Below, piece after piece: positions 9,027 through 16,871 of a stretch of 64,000 nt of DNA. Source of the stretch: Roseovarius sp. MMSF_3350 (GTDB lineage Bacteria; Pseudomonadota; Alphaproteobacteria; Rhodobacterales; Rhodobacteraceae); contig NZ_JASHIZ010000024.1 of assembly GCF_030733425.1 (NCBI RefSeq), forward strand, positions 1 through 64,000, given 5' to 3'. The translations under genes were made by a program, and so were the position numbers. Below the pieces are notes generated by a model. The model was given only the letters and a program-made list of their open reading frames with translations, was not told where the DNA came from and ran no database searches. Position 1 is the first letter of the stretch; every line of letters starts with the position of its first letter.

Positions 9027-9587
9027 TTACAGGTCCCTGCCGCCGATCTCGCGTTCCACCAGCGGCATCACCTGCGCCACGTCTTCATGATGTGGATGCA
9101 GGGCCAGCACAAGGTCGAATGCCTGCTTGGCCTTCTCGTAGTTCTCGACGTGATAGAGGATACCGCCGAGGCTCGCGATGGCATTGTAGTGCCGCGGGTT
9201 CAGCACCAGCGCCCGCTCGATGTCGGCCAGCGCAGGGCCGAACATCTCGGAGTCGGCATAGGCCATCGCCCGCATGTGAAATCCTTCGGCGAAATCCGGC
9301 GCATGATCGGTCAGCGCGGTAAAATGCTCGATCGCGGCGCCGGTGTCCCCGGCCTCCAGCGCGTCGCGCCCGCGTTTCAGCAGCAGATCCGCCGTGGCCG
9401 AACCCGATCGCGTCCAGGCCAGCTCGATCTCCTTGGCGATCCGGCCGGCATCCCGTGGCTCCGCTTCCTTCAACTGCTGAAAAAGCGGATCGAGCGCCGC
9501 ATCCTGCGCCGCCACGGGTAAGGAAAACATGACTAACGGCAAAACTGCCGCGACGATATATTTGGAAAGTCGGTTCATAACGCCCAT
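9027..9587 (-). CDS. Exported tetratricopeptide-repeat protein
   Basis: A 186-residue protein with a signal peptide (basic start, hydrophobic core LPLVMFSLPVAA, cleavage likely after AAA/VAAQ near residue 27) and about three TPR units between residues 65 and 170 (for example AIEHFTALTDHAPDFAEG and ALADIERALVLNPRHYNA). TPR proteins of this type act as periplasmic or lipoprotein scaffolds; no catalytic motif is present. GGGAG precedes the ATG at 9587; a second ATG nine bases later is possible. It is the promoter-proximal gene of the minus-strand helicase/S4/fdxA run and is divergent from the SCP2 gene. Confidence 0.8.
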   Translation of the reverse strand: MGVMNRLSKYIVAAVLPLVMFSLPVAAQDAALDPLFQQLKEAEPRDAGRIAKEIELAWTRSGSATADLLLKRGRDALEAGDTGAAIEHFTALTDHAPDFAEGFHMRAMAYADSEMFGPALADIERALVLNPRHYNAIASLGGILYHVENYEKAKQAFDLVLALHPHHEDVAQVMPLVEREIGGRDL

Positions 9588-9656
9588 AACACTCCCAGTT
9601 TAGCGCGCATGACCGGGAATCAAAGCCCCCGGTCGATCAAATCTGGAGGAACTGAC

Positions 9657-9944
9657 ATGAGCGACGTAACGAAATCCGCGGTCGAGGCCCTGTCCGCCAA
9701 AATGAACGGCAGCTTCGACGGCAGCGCAAAGTTCGTGATCGAGAACGAGGGCTCCATCGTGATCGACGAATCCGGCGTGCGCGAAGGCAATGACGAAACC
9801 GACGTCACCATGACCGCCGACGCCGAAACCTTTCAGTCGATCCTCGAAGGCGATCTCGACCCGACCGCCGCCTTCATGTCGGGCAAGCTGTCGGTCGACG
9901 GCGACATGGGCACCGCGATGAAACTCGGCTCTGTCCTGTCCTGA
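9657..9944 (+). CDS. SCP2 sterol-carrier-domain protein
   Basis: A 95-residue single-domain protein of the SCP2 family (KFVIENEGSIVIDESGV, then DVTMTADAETFQSILEGDLD and AFMSGKLSVDGDMGTAMKL). Such domains bind lipids or acyl-CoA in a hydrophobic tunnel; the small free-standing version is common in alphaproteobacteria and has no assigned reaction. The start at 9657 is supported by GGAGG eight bases upstream. It lies only five bases before the alpha/beta hydrolase gene, suggesting an operon and perhaps a lipid-related role for both. Confidence 0.88.
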   Translation: MSDVTKSAVEALSAKMNGSFDGSAKFVIENEGSIVIDESGVREGNDETDVTMTADAETFQSILEGDLDPTAAFMSGKLSVDGDMGTAMKLGSVLS

Positions 9945-9949
9945 CGCCC

Positions 9950-10969
9950 ATGCTGACGGACGCGCCTTTCTTCGACGACATAGCCGACGGCCCCGATGGC
10001 GGCCGCGCCTACTGGTGCGACACCGCCGACGGGGTGCGCATCCGGCTCGGGATCTGGCGTCCGCAGGACGATACGGGCGAAAGCGCCGGCACGCTCCTGC
10101 TCTTTCCCGGTCGTACCGAGTATATCGAGAAATACGGCCGCACGGCCAGGCAGTTCACCGCCGCGGGCCTGACCACGCTGGTCGTCGATTGGCGCGGACA
10201 GGGCCTTGCCGACCGGCTGATCGAGGACAAGATGTCGGGCCACGTGCTGCATTTCGACGACTACCAGCACGATGTCGCCGCCATGGTCGACGCCGCGCGG
10301 GACCTCGACCTGCCCAAGCCCTGGTTCGTGCTGGGTCATTCCATGGGCGGCGGCATCGCGCTCAAGTCGGTGATGGACGGCCTGCCGGTGGCGGCGGCGT
10401 CGTTCTCGGCGCCGATGTGGGGCATCCGCATCTCCGCCGCGCTGCGCCCCGTCGCCTGGTCCCTGGGCTGGAGCAGCCGCAGCGTCGGATTCGATCACGT
10501 CTACGCCCCCGGCACCTCGCCCAAAAGCTACGTGCTGGTCGAGCCGTTCGAGAAAAATCGCCTGACCACCGATTTCGAAAGCTACAAGCACATGATCGCC
10601 CAGGTCACCGCGCGTCCGGAACTGACCATCGGCGGCCCTTCCCTGCGCTGGCTCTACGAATCGCTTCTTGGCACCCGCCAGATGTGGCGCCGCCCTTCGC
10701 CCGATATGCCCTGTCTGTGCCTGCTGGGCTCGGAAGAGGACATCGTCGATGTCTCACGCGTCCATGACCGCATGGCCCGCTGGCCCGGCGGCGAACTGGA
10801 AATCGCCCAAGGTGCCCGTCACGAGGTGCTTCAGGAAGCCCCCCATATCCGCGACGCGCTGATCGGCAAACTGGTCGGCTTCTACGCGCGCGTCAGGAAT
10901 CGGCACGCACCGTCTGACGCTGACGCCCAAGCCCCTGGATCTCCAACTCCATCACGTCGCCAGGCTTGA
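9950..10969 (+). CDS. Alpha/beta hydrolase, PldB-like lysophospholipase family
   Basis: The 339-residue protein shows the alpha/beta hydrolase core of the PldB/monoacylglycerol-lipase group: LLLFPGRTEYIEKYG (the HGxxE-like lid region), VVDWRGQG, and the nucleophile elbow GHSMGG with Ser131. A late Asp (about residue 264, EEDIVD) and His (ARHEVL) complete the expected triad. Substrate is likely a lysophospholipid or monoglyceride, inferred from family only. It follows the SCP2 gene closely. The 3' end overlaps the convergent fumarylacetoacetate-hydrolase-like gene by 77 bases, so the last 25 codons are constrained on both strands. Confidence 0.85.
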   Translation: MLTDAPFFDDIADGPDGGRAYWCDTADGVRIRLGIWRPQDDTGESAGTLLLFPGRTEYIEKYGRTARQFTAAGLTTLVVDWRGQGLADRLIEDKMSGHVLHFDDYQHDVAAMVDAARDLDLPKPWFVLGHSMGGGIALKSVMDGLPVAAASFSAPMWGIRISAALRPVAWSLGWSSRSVGFDHVYAPGTSPKSYVLVEPFEKNRLTTDFESYKHMIAQVTARPELTIGGPSLRWLYESLLGTRQMWRRPSPDMPCLCLLGSEEDIVDVSRVHDRMARWPGGELEIAQGARHEVLQEAPHIRDALIGKLVGFYARVRNRHAPSDADAQAPGSPTPSRRQA

Positions 10970-11723
10970 GGTACCGCTTGGGGTCCCGCCCCATGCCCAC
11001 GCCCGGCGGGGTGCCGGTGGCAATCACATCTCCGGGCTCCAGCCGCATCACCTCGCTCAGATGCGCGACGATCTGCGCCACGGTAAAGATCATGGTCGAA
11101 GTGTTGCCGGTCTGCATCCGCTCCCCGCTAACATCCGCCCACATATCAAGGCTTTGCACGTTGCCCACTGCGTCCGGCGTGACCAGCCACGGCCCGATCG
11201 GCCCGAACGTGTCGCAACTCTTGCCCTTGGTCCATTGCCCGCTGCGCTCGATCTGGAAATGCCGCTCGGACACGTCGTTGACGATGGTATAGCCCGCCAC
11301 GTAATCCAGTGCCTCGGCCTCGGTCACGTATTTCGCCTCGCGCCCGATCACCACGCCCAGTTCGACCTCCCAGTCGCTGTGGGTCGATCCGCGCGGCAGC
11401 ACCACGTCGTCATCCGGCCCGGTAATGCTCGACGTGGCCTTCATGAATACAACCGGCTCGGCCGGCGGCTCGATCCCGATCTCGGCGGCATGGTCGCTGT
11501 AATTCAGCCCGATGCCAATCAGCTTGCCGATCCCCGCGACCGGCGGCCCCAGCCTCGGCGTGCCGTCCACAAGCGGCAGCTTTTCCGGGTCCAGCTTCGG
11601 CAGCGCCCCAAGCACAGCGCCGGAAATATCCGCCACCACGCCGCTCAGGTCACGCACCCGCCCCTCGGCGTCCAGCATCCCGGGCTGTTCCCGCCCCGGT
11701 GCCCCGTATCTCACGAACCGCAT
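10893..11723 (-). CDS. Fumarylacetoacetate hydrolase family protein
   Basis: A 276-residue protein with the FAH-fold core: GIGLNYSDHAAEIG, then the metal-binding region (DWEVELGVVIGRE) and the C-terminal VIATGTPPGVGMG loop. Family members are 2-hydroxyhepta-2,4-diene-1,7-dioate isomerases, acylpyruvases or ureidoglycolate lyases and cannot be separated by sequence alone; many roseobacter copies are called 5-oxopent-3-ene-tricarboxylate decarboxylase-like. The start at 11723 (MRFVRYG) is the usual one for the family; a longer frame to 11780 adds 19 atypical residues. The last codons overlap the convergent hydrolase gene. Confidence 0.85.
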   Translation of the reverse strand: MRFVRYGAPGREQPGMLDAEGRVRDLSGVVADISGAVLGALPKLDPEKLPLVDGTPRLGPPVAGIGKLIGIGLNYSDHAAEIGIEPPAEPVVFMKATSSITGPDDDVVLPRGSTHSDWEVELGVVIGREAKYVTEAEALDYVAGYTIVNDVSERHFQIERSGQWTKGKSCDTFGPIGPWLVTPDAVGNVQSLDMWADVSGERMQTGNTSTMIFTVAQIVAHLSEVMRLEPGDVIATGTPPGVGMGRDPKRYLKPGDVMELEIQGLGRQRQTVRADS

Positions 11724-11826
11724 ACGTTCTTGTCCCCTGTCTGTTTCGTCCGACGATAGCGGGCCTGCCCGCCACGGCAAGCATTCATCCTCTGGCCCCT
11801 GCCGGCCGCCACGCTAACTTCCCCGC

Positions 11827-12840
11827 ATGGTTCTGGAATTCAAACCCCAAGGCATCTACTGCCCCGCCGGCGATTTCTTCATCGACCCGTGGCGCCCCGT
11901 CGACCGGGCGCTCATCACCCATGGCCACGCCGACCACGCCCGGCCCGGCCACGCCCGCTATCTCTCGACCGCCGCTGCCGCGCCTGTGATGCGCCACCGT
12001 CTTGGCGAGATCACCCTCGACACGGTCGACTACGGCGAAACGCGCCAAATCGGCGAGGCGCACGTGTCCTTCCACCCCGCCGGCCACGTCCCGGGCTCGG
12101 CCCAGATCCGCGTAGAAGTCGAAGGCGAGGTCTGGGTCGTCTCCGGCGACTACAAGACCGAAGCGGACCGCCTGTCCGAACCGTTCGAGCCGGTGCCATG
12201 TCACAGCTTCATTACCGAATGCACCTTCGGCCTGCCGGTCTTCATCTGGACACCCGAAGAGGACGCCGCCAAGCAAATCAACGACTGGTGGGCGACCAAT
12301 GCCGCCGCCGGCACCTTCTCGCTCCTTGGGGCCTATTCTCTCGGCAAGGCCCAGCGAGTCCTGTCGCTGCTCGATCCCTCCATCGGCCCCATCCTCACCC
12401 ATGGCGCGGTGGAAAACACCAACGCCGTCCTGCGCGACCAGGGCCTCGCACTGCCCGACACGCTGCACGTCACCTCCGACCTCAAGGCCAAGGATCACCC
12501 CGGCGCGCTCGTCCTCGCGCCGCCCTCGGCTTTGGGCAGCACATGGGCCCGCCGCTTCCGCCCGGCCTCGACCGGTTTCGCCTCTGGATGGATGCGCCTG
12601 CGCGGCGTCCGCCGCCGCCGCGCCGTGGATCGCGGCTTCGTCATGTCGGACCATGCCGACTGGCCCGGCCTGATCTCCGCCATCAAGGAGACGGGCGCGG
12701 AAAACATATATGCAACACATGGTTACACGGATATCTTCGCGCGCTACCTGAACGAACAGGGCTGGAATGCCCAAGTCGTCCCTACCGAATTTACCGGCGA
12801 AACGCTCGACGCCACCGACGACGCGGAGGGGGCGGCATGA
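11827..12840 (+). CDS. Ligase-associated DNA exonuclease (metallo-beta-lactamase fold)
   Basis: The 337-residue product has the metallo-beta-lactamase/beta-CASP signature HGHADH (residues 32-37), a further zinc ligand in HPAGHVPGS, GDYKTE, and a C-terminal SDHADW and THGYTD. This is the SNM1/CPSF-like exonuclease that accompanies a dedicated ATP-dependent DNA ligase in many alphaproteobacteria. Its stop codon overlaps the ligase start (ATGA), so the two are translated together. In the families known to me this pair often has a DEXH helicase partner nearby; none is seen next to it here. Repair of cross-links or DNA ends is the expected role. Confidence 0.92.
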   Translation: MVLEFKPQGIYCPAGDFFIDPWRPVDRALITHGHADHARPGHARYLSTAAAAPVMRHRLGEITLDTVDYGETRQIGEAHVSFHPAGHVPGSAQIRVEVEGEVWVVSGDYKTEADRLSEPFEPVPCHSFITECTFGLPVFIWTPEEDAAKQINDWWATNAAAGTFSLLGAYSLGKAQRVLSLLDPSIGPILTHGAVENTNAVLRDQGLALPDTLHVTSDLKAKDHPGALVLAPPSALGSTWARRFRPASTGFASGWMRLRGVRRRRAVDRGFVMSDHADWPGLISAIKETGAENIYATHGYTDIFARYLNEQGWNAQVVPTEFTGETLDATDDAEGAA

Positions 12841-14432
12841 AACGCTTCGCGTCCCTCTTCACCACGCTGGACCAGACCACCAAAACCAACACCAAGGTCG
12901 CCGCCCTGGCCGATTACTTCTCCACCGCCCCAGACGACGACAAGCTCTGGACCGTCGCGCTCTTCTCCGGCCGCCGCCCCCGCCGCGCCATCACCACCAC
13001 CAAGCTGCGCGAATGGGCCGCCGACCGCGCCGGCATCCCGCTCTGGCTCTTCGAGGAAAGCTACCCGATCGTCGGCGACTTGTCGGAAACCATCGCTCTC
13101 GTTCTGCCGCCCCCGGCGCGCGACCATGACGACAGCCTCGCCACATGGATCGCCCGTCTCCGTGCGCTCGACCACGAGACCGAAGAGGCGCGCAAGGCGG
13201 CGATCCTCGACGCCTGGGACCAGATGCAGCCCCATGAACGGCTGGTCTTCAACAAGCTTCTGACGGGCGGCTTCCGCATCGGTATCTCGCGCAAGCTGAT
13301 GATCCGCGCGCTGGCGCAGGCCACAGACCGGGACGAGGCCGAGCTAGCCCACCGCCTGATGGGCGACTGGACACCGGACAGCACGTCATGGTCCACGCTG
13401 ATCGAAGCCCACGACGCCAGTGCCGACCTCTCGCGCCCCTATCCATTTTGCCTCGCCTATGGCCTCGACGACGAGGAACCCGAAACGCTGGGTGACCCCG
13501 CCAACTGGCTGGCCGAATGGAAATGGGACGGCATCCGCGGCCAGCTGATCTTGCGTGGGGGCGAACACTTCACATGGTCGCGCGGCGAGGAACTGATGAC
13601 CGACCGCTTTCCCGAACTTGCCCGCGCCCGCGACTACCTGCCCCCCGGCACCGTGCTCGACGGCGAAATCCTGGCTTGGCAGGACGATGGCCCGATGTCC
13701 TTCAACGCCCTGCAGAAACGCATCGGGCGCAAGACCGTGCCGAAGAAACTGCTGAAGGACGCGCCGGTCATCCTCTACGCCTACGACCTGCTGGAGGATA
13801 ACGGAACGGACCTGCGCGGCACACCCTTCGCCGAGCGCCGCACCCGCCTCGAAGCCCTTCTGCAAGACCTTCCGCTTGAGGCGCCCATCCGCCAATCCCC
13901 ACTCATCTCCTTCCAATCGTGGGACGATCTGCGCGAGACCCGCGCGACCGCAAGAGACGCGCGCGCCGAGGGCCTCATGCTCAAGCGCAAGGACTCCCCC
14001 TACCATTCCGGCCGCAAGAAAGGCGACTGGTGGAAATGGAAGCTCGACCCCCTGACCATCGACGCCGTGATGATCTACGCACAGCAGGGCAGCGGCCGGC
14101 GTGCCAACCTCTTCACCGATTTCACCTTCGCCGTGCGCGACGGCAACGATCTGGTGCCCTTCACCAAGGCCTATTCCGGCCTCACCGACACCGAATTTCG
14201 CAAAATCACCGCCTGGGTGCGCAAGAACACCCTGCAACGCTTCGGCCCCGTGCGGCAGGTCAAACCCGAACATGTCTTCGAGATCGCCTTCGAGGGCATC
14301 ATGGAATCCACCCGCCACAAGTCCGGCGTGTCCCTGCGCTTCCCGCGCATGAAACGCTGGCGCCACGACAAGCCCGTGCAGGAGGCCAACACGATCGAAG
14401 ACCTCCGCGACATGCTGACCCACTACGGCTAA
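12837..14432 (+). CDS. ATP-dependent DNA ligase (exonuclease-associated, cisplatin-damage-response type)
   Basis: A 531-residue ligase with an N-terminal helical DNA-binding domain (residues 1-200, including RLVFNKLLTGGFRIGIS), an adenylation domain with the lysine motif KWDG at residue 229, GEILAW (motif III), EGLMLKR (motif IV) and WWKWK (motif V), and an OB-fold domain after about residue 400. The start at 12837 is fixed by the 4-base overlap with the exonuclease gene; the same frame stays open far upstream without being coding. It seals nicks using ATP, unlike the NAD-dependent housekeeping LigA, and probably works with the upstream nuclease in damage repair. Confidence 0.93.
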   Translation: MKRFASLFTTLDQTTKTNTKVAALADYFSTAPDDDKLWTVALFSGRRPRRAITTTKLREWAADRAGIPLWLFEESYPIVGDLSETIALVLPPPARDHDDSLATWIARLRALDHETEEARKAAILDAWDQMQPHERLVFNKLLTGGFRIGISRKLMIRALAQATDRDEAELAHRLMGDWTPDSTSWSTLIEAHDASADLSRPYPFCLAYGLDDEEPETLGDPANWLAEWKWDGIRGQLILRGGEHFTWSRGEELMTDRFPELARARDYLPPGTVLDGEILAWQDDGPMSFNALQKRIGRKTVPKKLLKDAPVILYAYDLLEDNGTDLRGTPFAERRTRLEALLQDLPLEAPIRQSPLISFQSWDDLRETRATARDARAEGLMLKRKDSPYHSGRKKGDWWKWKLDPLTIDAVMIYAQQGSGRRANLFTDFTFAVRDGNDLVPFTKAYSGLTDTEFRKITAWVRKNTLQRFGPVRQVKPEHVFEIAFEGIMESTRHKSGVSLRFPRMKRWRHDKPVQEANTIEDLRDMLTHYG

Positions 14433-14437
14433 AGAAA

Positions 14438-14449
14438 ATTCGTACGAAT
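14438..14449. repeat. A+T-rich palindrome after the DNA ligase gene
   Basis: ATTCGTACGAAT is a perfect 12-base palindrome in the 30-base gap between the convergent ligase and M24 genes. It shares the central CGTACG and A+T arms with the longer palindrome at 55386-55409 and may serve as a weak two-way terminator. Confidence 0.4.
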
Positions 14450-14462
14450 AATCTCCCCCGCC

Positions 14463-15719
14463 TCACCGCAACAGATCGTCCTCGAACGGAAAGCGCGACA
14501 GCAGCTCCACGCCCGTCTCGGTGATCAGCACCTGCTGCTCCAGCTTCACCCCCTCCGTCCCGCCTTCCGCGCCGATATAGCTCTCGACACACAAAGTCAT
14601 GCCCGGCTCGATCACCCCGTCATAGCCTGCATCCGGGAAATCCCCGTGGTGATAGAGGTACGGATACTCCCCCGTCATCCCGCAGCCATGCGCCGACAGG
14701 TAGTAGCGGTTGGCATAGTATTGCTCCGGAATCTCCCACGCCGCATCGGCATAGTCACGGAACGTCATGCCGGGCCGCAGGATGCCCATGTTGTGATGCA
14801 CCTGCTCATGGGCCACCTTGTAAAGCTCTCGCTGCGTCACGCTGGGCTTGTCCGGTCCGGAATGGAACGTACGCGAGAAATCCGAATAATAGCCGTGGCA
14901 CCCCACAACGTCCGTATCCAGCGCAATCAGTTCATTCACTCCGATCACGTTCTCGCTCGTCTCCTGGAACCACGGGTTGGTCCGCTCCCCGGCATTCAGT
15001 AGGCGGGTCTCCACGTAATCCCCATTCTGCGCGATCACTGACTGGTGCAGCACCGACCACAGCTCCGCCTCGGTCATCCCCGGCCTTATCGCCGCGCGCA
15101 GCTTTGCCACGCCGATTTCCGTCGCCCGCAGCGAGGCATTGACGCATTTCATTTCCTCGGCCGACTTGATCGCCCGCGCCATCTCGACCGGCTCCTGCGC
15201 ATCCACGATCCTGAGGCCCGCATCGCGCAGCGCAATGGCACTCCCGGCATTCAGCCGCTCGATCCCCAGCGTCGTACCCTTGCCCACCAGCGAGGTCACC
15301 AGGTCCGCCATCTCGGCAGCCCAGGCTTTCTCCCGCTTGGCGATATCCGGCCCCGCCGCCACAAAACTCGCGGTGCGTGCCACGCGCACCTCGTCGATCG
15401 TCTCCAGCCCCTCGGCAAGGTGCGCACAGCCGGTGAACTCGAACAGGATCGAGCGGTCCTGCGTCAGCAGCAGATACCGCGACGGCGCATTGCGCTGGCT
15501 GAACACCTGCATGTTCCGCGCCCCCGTGGCATAGCGGATGTTCACAGGATCGGACAAAAGAACCGCCGCGATGTCCCGCTTGCCCATCTCCGCCCGCACC
15601 CGGCCCAGCCGGTAGCCGCGCACCGCCGCAAGGTCGATGCCCTCATCCTCGGGCGCCCGGTCCAGCAGCGCCAGATCCGCAAGGTCCGCGCGCTCCGCGT
15701 GCCAGTCCAGTTCCGCCAT
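14463..15719 (-). CDS. M24-fold metalloenzyme, DddP-like (Xaa-Pro peptidase family)
   Basis: This 418-residue protein has an N-terminal creatinase-like domain and a C-terminal pita-bread M24 domain. Putative metal ligands are D268, D270, D280, H344, E379 and E394. Their spacing (2, 10, 64, 35, 15) equals what I recall for the DMSP lyase DddP, as do GERTNPWFQE and CVESYIGAEGG. However, the position of the proposed DddP catalytic base, six residues after the metal His, is Gly350 rather than Asp. It is therefore best called a DddP-like enzyme of unknown reaction; a peptidase or ectoine-hydrolase-like role is possible. A LysR-type gene is divergent 95 bases away and may control it. Confidence 0.8.
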   Translation of the reverse strand: MAELDWHAERADLADLALLDRAPEDEGIDLAAVRGYRLGRVRAEMGKRDIAAVLLSDPVNIRYATGARNMQVFSQRNAPSRYLLLTQDRSILFEFTGCAHLAEGLETIDEVRVARTASFVAAGPDIAKREKAWAAEMADLVTSLVGKGTTLGIERLNAGSAIALRDAGLRIVDAQEPVEMARAIKSAEEMKCVNASLRATEIGVAKLRAAIRPGMTEAELWSVLHQSVIAQNGDYVETRLLNAGERTNPWFQETSENVIGVNELIALDTDVVGCHGYYSDFSRTFHSGPDKPSVTQRELYKVAHEQVHHNMGILRPGMTFRDYADAAWEIPEQYYANRYYLSAHGCGMTGEYPYLYHHGDFPDAGYDGVIEPGMTLCVESYIGAEGGTEGVKLEQQVLITETGVELLSRFPFEDDLLR

Positions 15720-15814
15720 GTCATCCTCCTCGGCGCAATTTCATGCATTCCATATCCGACCCAATGCACCTCGAAAACGCTGGAAATTCTCACGCTCTTG
15801 GATAACCTCAGGGA

Positions 15815-16696
15815 ATGACTCAGGACCGCCGAGACCTTCCCCCGCTGGAAACTCTCATCTTCTTCAACACTGTGATGAAACGGGGCGGATTTTCCGCCGC
15901 CGCGCCCGAGCTCATGGTCTCCCAGGCCGCCGTCAGCAAGCGCATCCGCCAGCTCGAAGACTGGCTCGGGACGCCGCTTTTCGACCGCGGCGCGCGCCAT
16001 GCGGTGCCCACCGACACCGCCCTTCGGCTGGAAGAGCCCGTGCGCCTCGCGCTCGACTACCTGGCGGCGTCACTCGACATGGCCCGTGCCGCCGACACCA
16101 GCACGCTCCGGATCGCGGCCAACGGCGCAATGTCGATGTTCTGGCTCTATCCCCGGCTTCAGGCCTTCGCCACCAGTTCGGATGCCTGCAATGTCAGCGT
16201 GCTCACCGCCGACGACCCCACGGCCCTCACAGCCGACACGCTCGACCTTGCCATCCACTACGGCGAAGCGCCGCCGCCCGGCTGGACAGGCACACCGCTC
16301 TTCGACGAAACGATCGTACCCGCCGCGACGCCGCCCATCGCCGCCCGCCTTGCAGACCACCCCGATCTCCCGCTGCTCGACTACCCCCGTCTCGCGCCCG
16401 ACTGGATCAACTGGCGCATCTGGCGCGACCGCAAGCCGGCCTCCGGACTGACCGGCCGGTCCATCGAGATCTGCCGCAGCTACGGCCACAGCATCGGCCG
16501 CGCCCTGGCAGGCGAGGGCATCGCCCTGGCCAGCCTGCCGATGCTCGACACCCTCGTCAAAACCGGCCGACTCGTCCCCGTGAGCGACGACAGCCTGACG
16601 ACCACACGCCGCTATTGGCTCAACCACCGCGCGTCCGCGCCGCTCTCACCCAATGCCCTCCTGCTTCAGCGTGCCTTGCTCGCCGGAACGGCCTGA
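15815..16696 (+). CDS. LysR-family transcriptional regulator
   Basis: The 293-residue protein has the LysR winged-helix DNA-binding domain at residues 10-70 (FSAAAPELMVSQAAVSKRI, RQLEDWLGTPLFDR) and a periplasmic-binding-protein-like effector domain after residue 90. The layout resembles the GcvA/AmpR branch. It is transcribed divergently from the DddP-like gene; LysR regulators commonly bind the shared intergenic region and control the neighbour, so the substrate or product of that enzyme is a candidate effector. No defined LysR box was singled out by eye in the 95-base gap. Confidence 0.9.
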   Translation: MTQDRRDLPPLETLIFFNTVMKRGGFSAAAPELMVSQAAVSKRIRQLEDWLGTPLFDRGARHAVPTDTALRLEEPVRLALDYLAASLDMARAADTSTLRIAANGAMSMFWLYPRLQAFATSSDACNVSVLTADDPTALTADTLDLAIHYGEAPPPGWTGTPLFDETIVPAATPPIAARLADHPDLPLLDYPRLAPDWINWRIWRDRKPASGLTGRSIEICRSYGHSIGRALAGEGIALASLPMLDTLVKTGRLVPVSDDSLTTTRRYWLNHRASAPLSPNALLLQRALLAGTA

Positions 16697-16739
16697 CATA
16701 CCGCGCCATCCTCGGGCTCGACCGGAGGATCTTCAACAA

Positions 16740-16770
16740 CAAGAGATCCCGGATCAGGCCTGGGATGACC
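16740..16770. repeat. Short dispersed inverted repeat (CCCGG type)
   Basis: ATCCCGGATC and CCTGGGAT form an imperfect inverted repeat between the LysR gene and the M3 peptidase gene. The same pattern recurs near 29223, 29371, 32350 and 61870. Confidence 0.4.
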
Positions 16771-16871
16771 GCGCGCCCGTCCCCCGTAACGCACGCAATC
16801 CCGATCCCGGCTTGAGCCTGCCCGTCCCGCCCCCTATGTCTTGACCAACGCACGCACATCAGGAGATCCGA

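Noticed and set aside
14463-15719. Calling the M24 gene dddP outright
   Set aside because: Metal-ligand spacing agrees, but the position of the proposed catalytic Asp is Gly, so DMSP lyase activity cannot be assumed.
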